DNA of 64,000 nt from Aliiroseovarius pelagivivens. GTDB taxonomy: Bacteria > Pseudomonadota > Alphaproteobacteria > Rhodobacterales > Rhodobacteraceae. The notes under the pieces were generated by a model. The model did no database searches. It was not told the DNA's origin and worked only from the letters and a program-made list of their open reading frames with translations. Below are positions 63,654 to 64,000 of this stretch, piece by piece. Each line of letters begins with the position of its first letter. Position 1 is the stretch's first letter. The translations under genes were made by a program, and so were the position numbers. Location of the stretch: assembly GCF_900302485.1 (NCBI RefSeq), contig NZ_OMOI01000001.1:1612001-1676000 (forward strand), given 5' to 3'.

Positions 63654-64000
63654 ATGACACAACATACAGCCTCGATCTGCGTTTACTGCGGTTCTCGCAT
63701 GGGGAATGACCCTGCCTATCGCGCCAGTGCGGAAGGCTTGGGCAAGGCGCTAGCATCCAACAACTGGCGGCTGGTTTATGGCGCGGGTGATGTCGGTTTG
63801 ATGGGGGAAGTGGCGAAGGCGGCGCAGAGTGCGGGCGCCGACACTTTCGGCGTCATCCCCGAGCACCTTTTAAACTGGGAAGTTGGCAAGCGCGACCTGA
63901 CCAGCTTTATCGTGACCGAGAACATGCACGAGCGCAAAAAGGTGATGTTCATGAACTCGGACGCCGTGGTGGTGCTTCCCGGAGGTGCCGGGTCGTTGGA
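63654..64000 (+). CDS. LOG-family nucleotide hydrolase (TIGR00730), N-terminal part
   Basis: An ATG at 63654 with CGGAG upstream opens a frame that runs off the window (about 115 codons): ASICVYCGSRMGNDPAYRAS, RLVYGAGDVGLMGEVAKAA, MHERKKVMFMNSDAVVVLPG and GAGSLD. The PGGxGxxxE-type motif and the start SICVYCGS are those of LOG/YvdD proteins, cytokinin riboside 5'-monophosphate phosphoribohydrolases that split nucleotide 5'-monophosphates. The C-terminal part lies outside. Divergent from the LysM gene. Confidence 0.92.
   Translation, partial: MTQHTASICVYCGSRMGNDPAYRASAEGLGKALASNNWRLVYGAGDVGLMGEVAKAAQSAGADTFGVIPEHLLNWEVGKRDLTSFIVTENMHERKKVMFMNSDAVVVLPGGAGSL

Overview
The window is a GC-rich alphaproteobacterial chromosome segment, almost certainly from the Rhodobacterales (Roseobacter/Rhodobacteraceae group). 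Three things point there: a complete RcGTA-type gene transfer agent cluster, a pyruvate dehydrogenase E1 beta subunit with its own N-terminal lipoyl domain, and several gene orders and small families that I associate with that order. No insertion sequence, integrase, CRISPR array or rRNA operon was seen. Nearly all of the window is housekeeping sequence, and the GTA is the one phage-derived region.

Layout. 1-4900 (+): the 3' end of class I fructose-bisphosphate aldolase, an FtsB-like divisome protein, pdhA-pdhB-pdhC and an AhpD-like protein. 5000-6430: a 22-residue peptide gene, cysE and a DksA/TraR zinc-finger gene. 6407-20701 (-): a GTA cluster reading gp1 (right) to gp15 (left), encoding terminase, portal, protease, capsid, connectors, tail tube, tape measure and baseplate/fibre proteins, plus a trailing small gene. 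20882-26616 (-): mltG, fabF, a diverged HisA-like TIM barrel, acpP, fabG and fabD. 27735-28978 (+): rpsF-rpsR-rplI behind a structured leader. 29300-33150: a lytic transglycosylase, trigger factor, tRNA-Leu(UAG) and the bifunctional Nnr metabolite-repair enzyme, which appears to carry a palindromic insertion in its linker. 33316-35096 (+): glnB-glnA. 35282-36478 (-): a small lipoprotein and a DUF3445 (heme N-demethylase-like) protein. 36724-49014 (+): hydrolase-OsmC fusion, alr, an Mla-like lipid ABC transporter, PqiA-like, radA, cvpA, purF, DUF2199, an SDR, surE, pcm and an NlpD-like lipoprotein. 49149-54820 (-): a 5'-nucleotidase/cyclic phosphodiesterase, then der, BamB-like and YfgM-like, the same trio as in enterobacteria. 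55022-60018 (+): an RND efflux pair. 60084-64000: an Atm1-type ABC exporter divergent from an ArsR regulator, a LysM protein and the start of a LOG-family gene.

The most interesting signals are regulatory or structural rather than new operons. They are a perfect palindrome on the predicted pdhA start site; a promoter, palindrome and terminator arrangement in front of GTA gp1, with a 143-base gp1/gp2 dual-coding overlap; a HisA paralogue inside the fatty-acid cluster; a terminator-like switch in the rpsF leader; a palindromic element inserted in frame in nnr; and a likely leaderless arsR whose operator covers its promoter. I did not find an obvious wholly new multi-gene system. All functional calls come from reading motifs and recalling families; no search was run.
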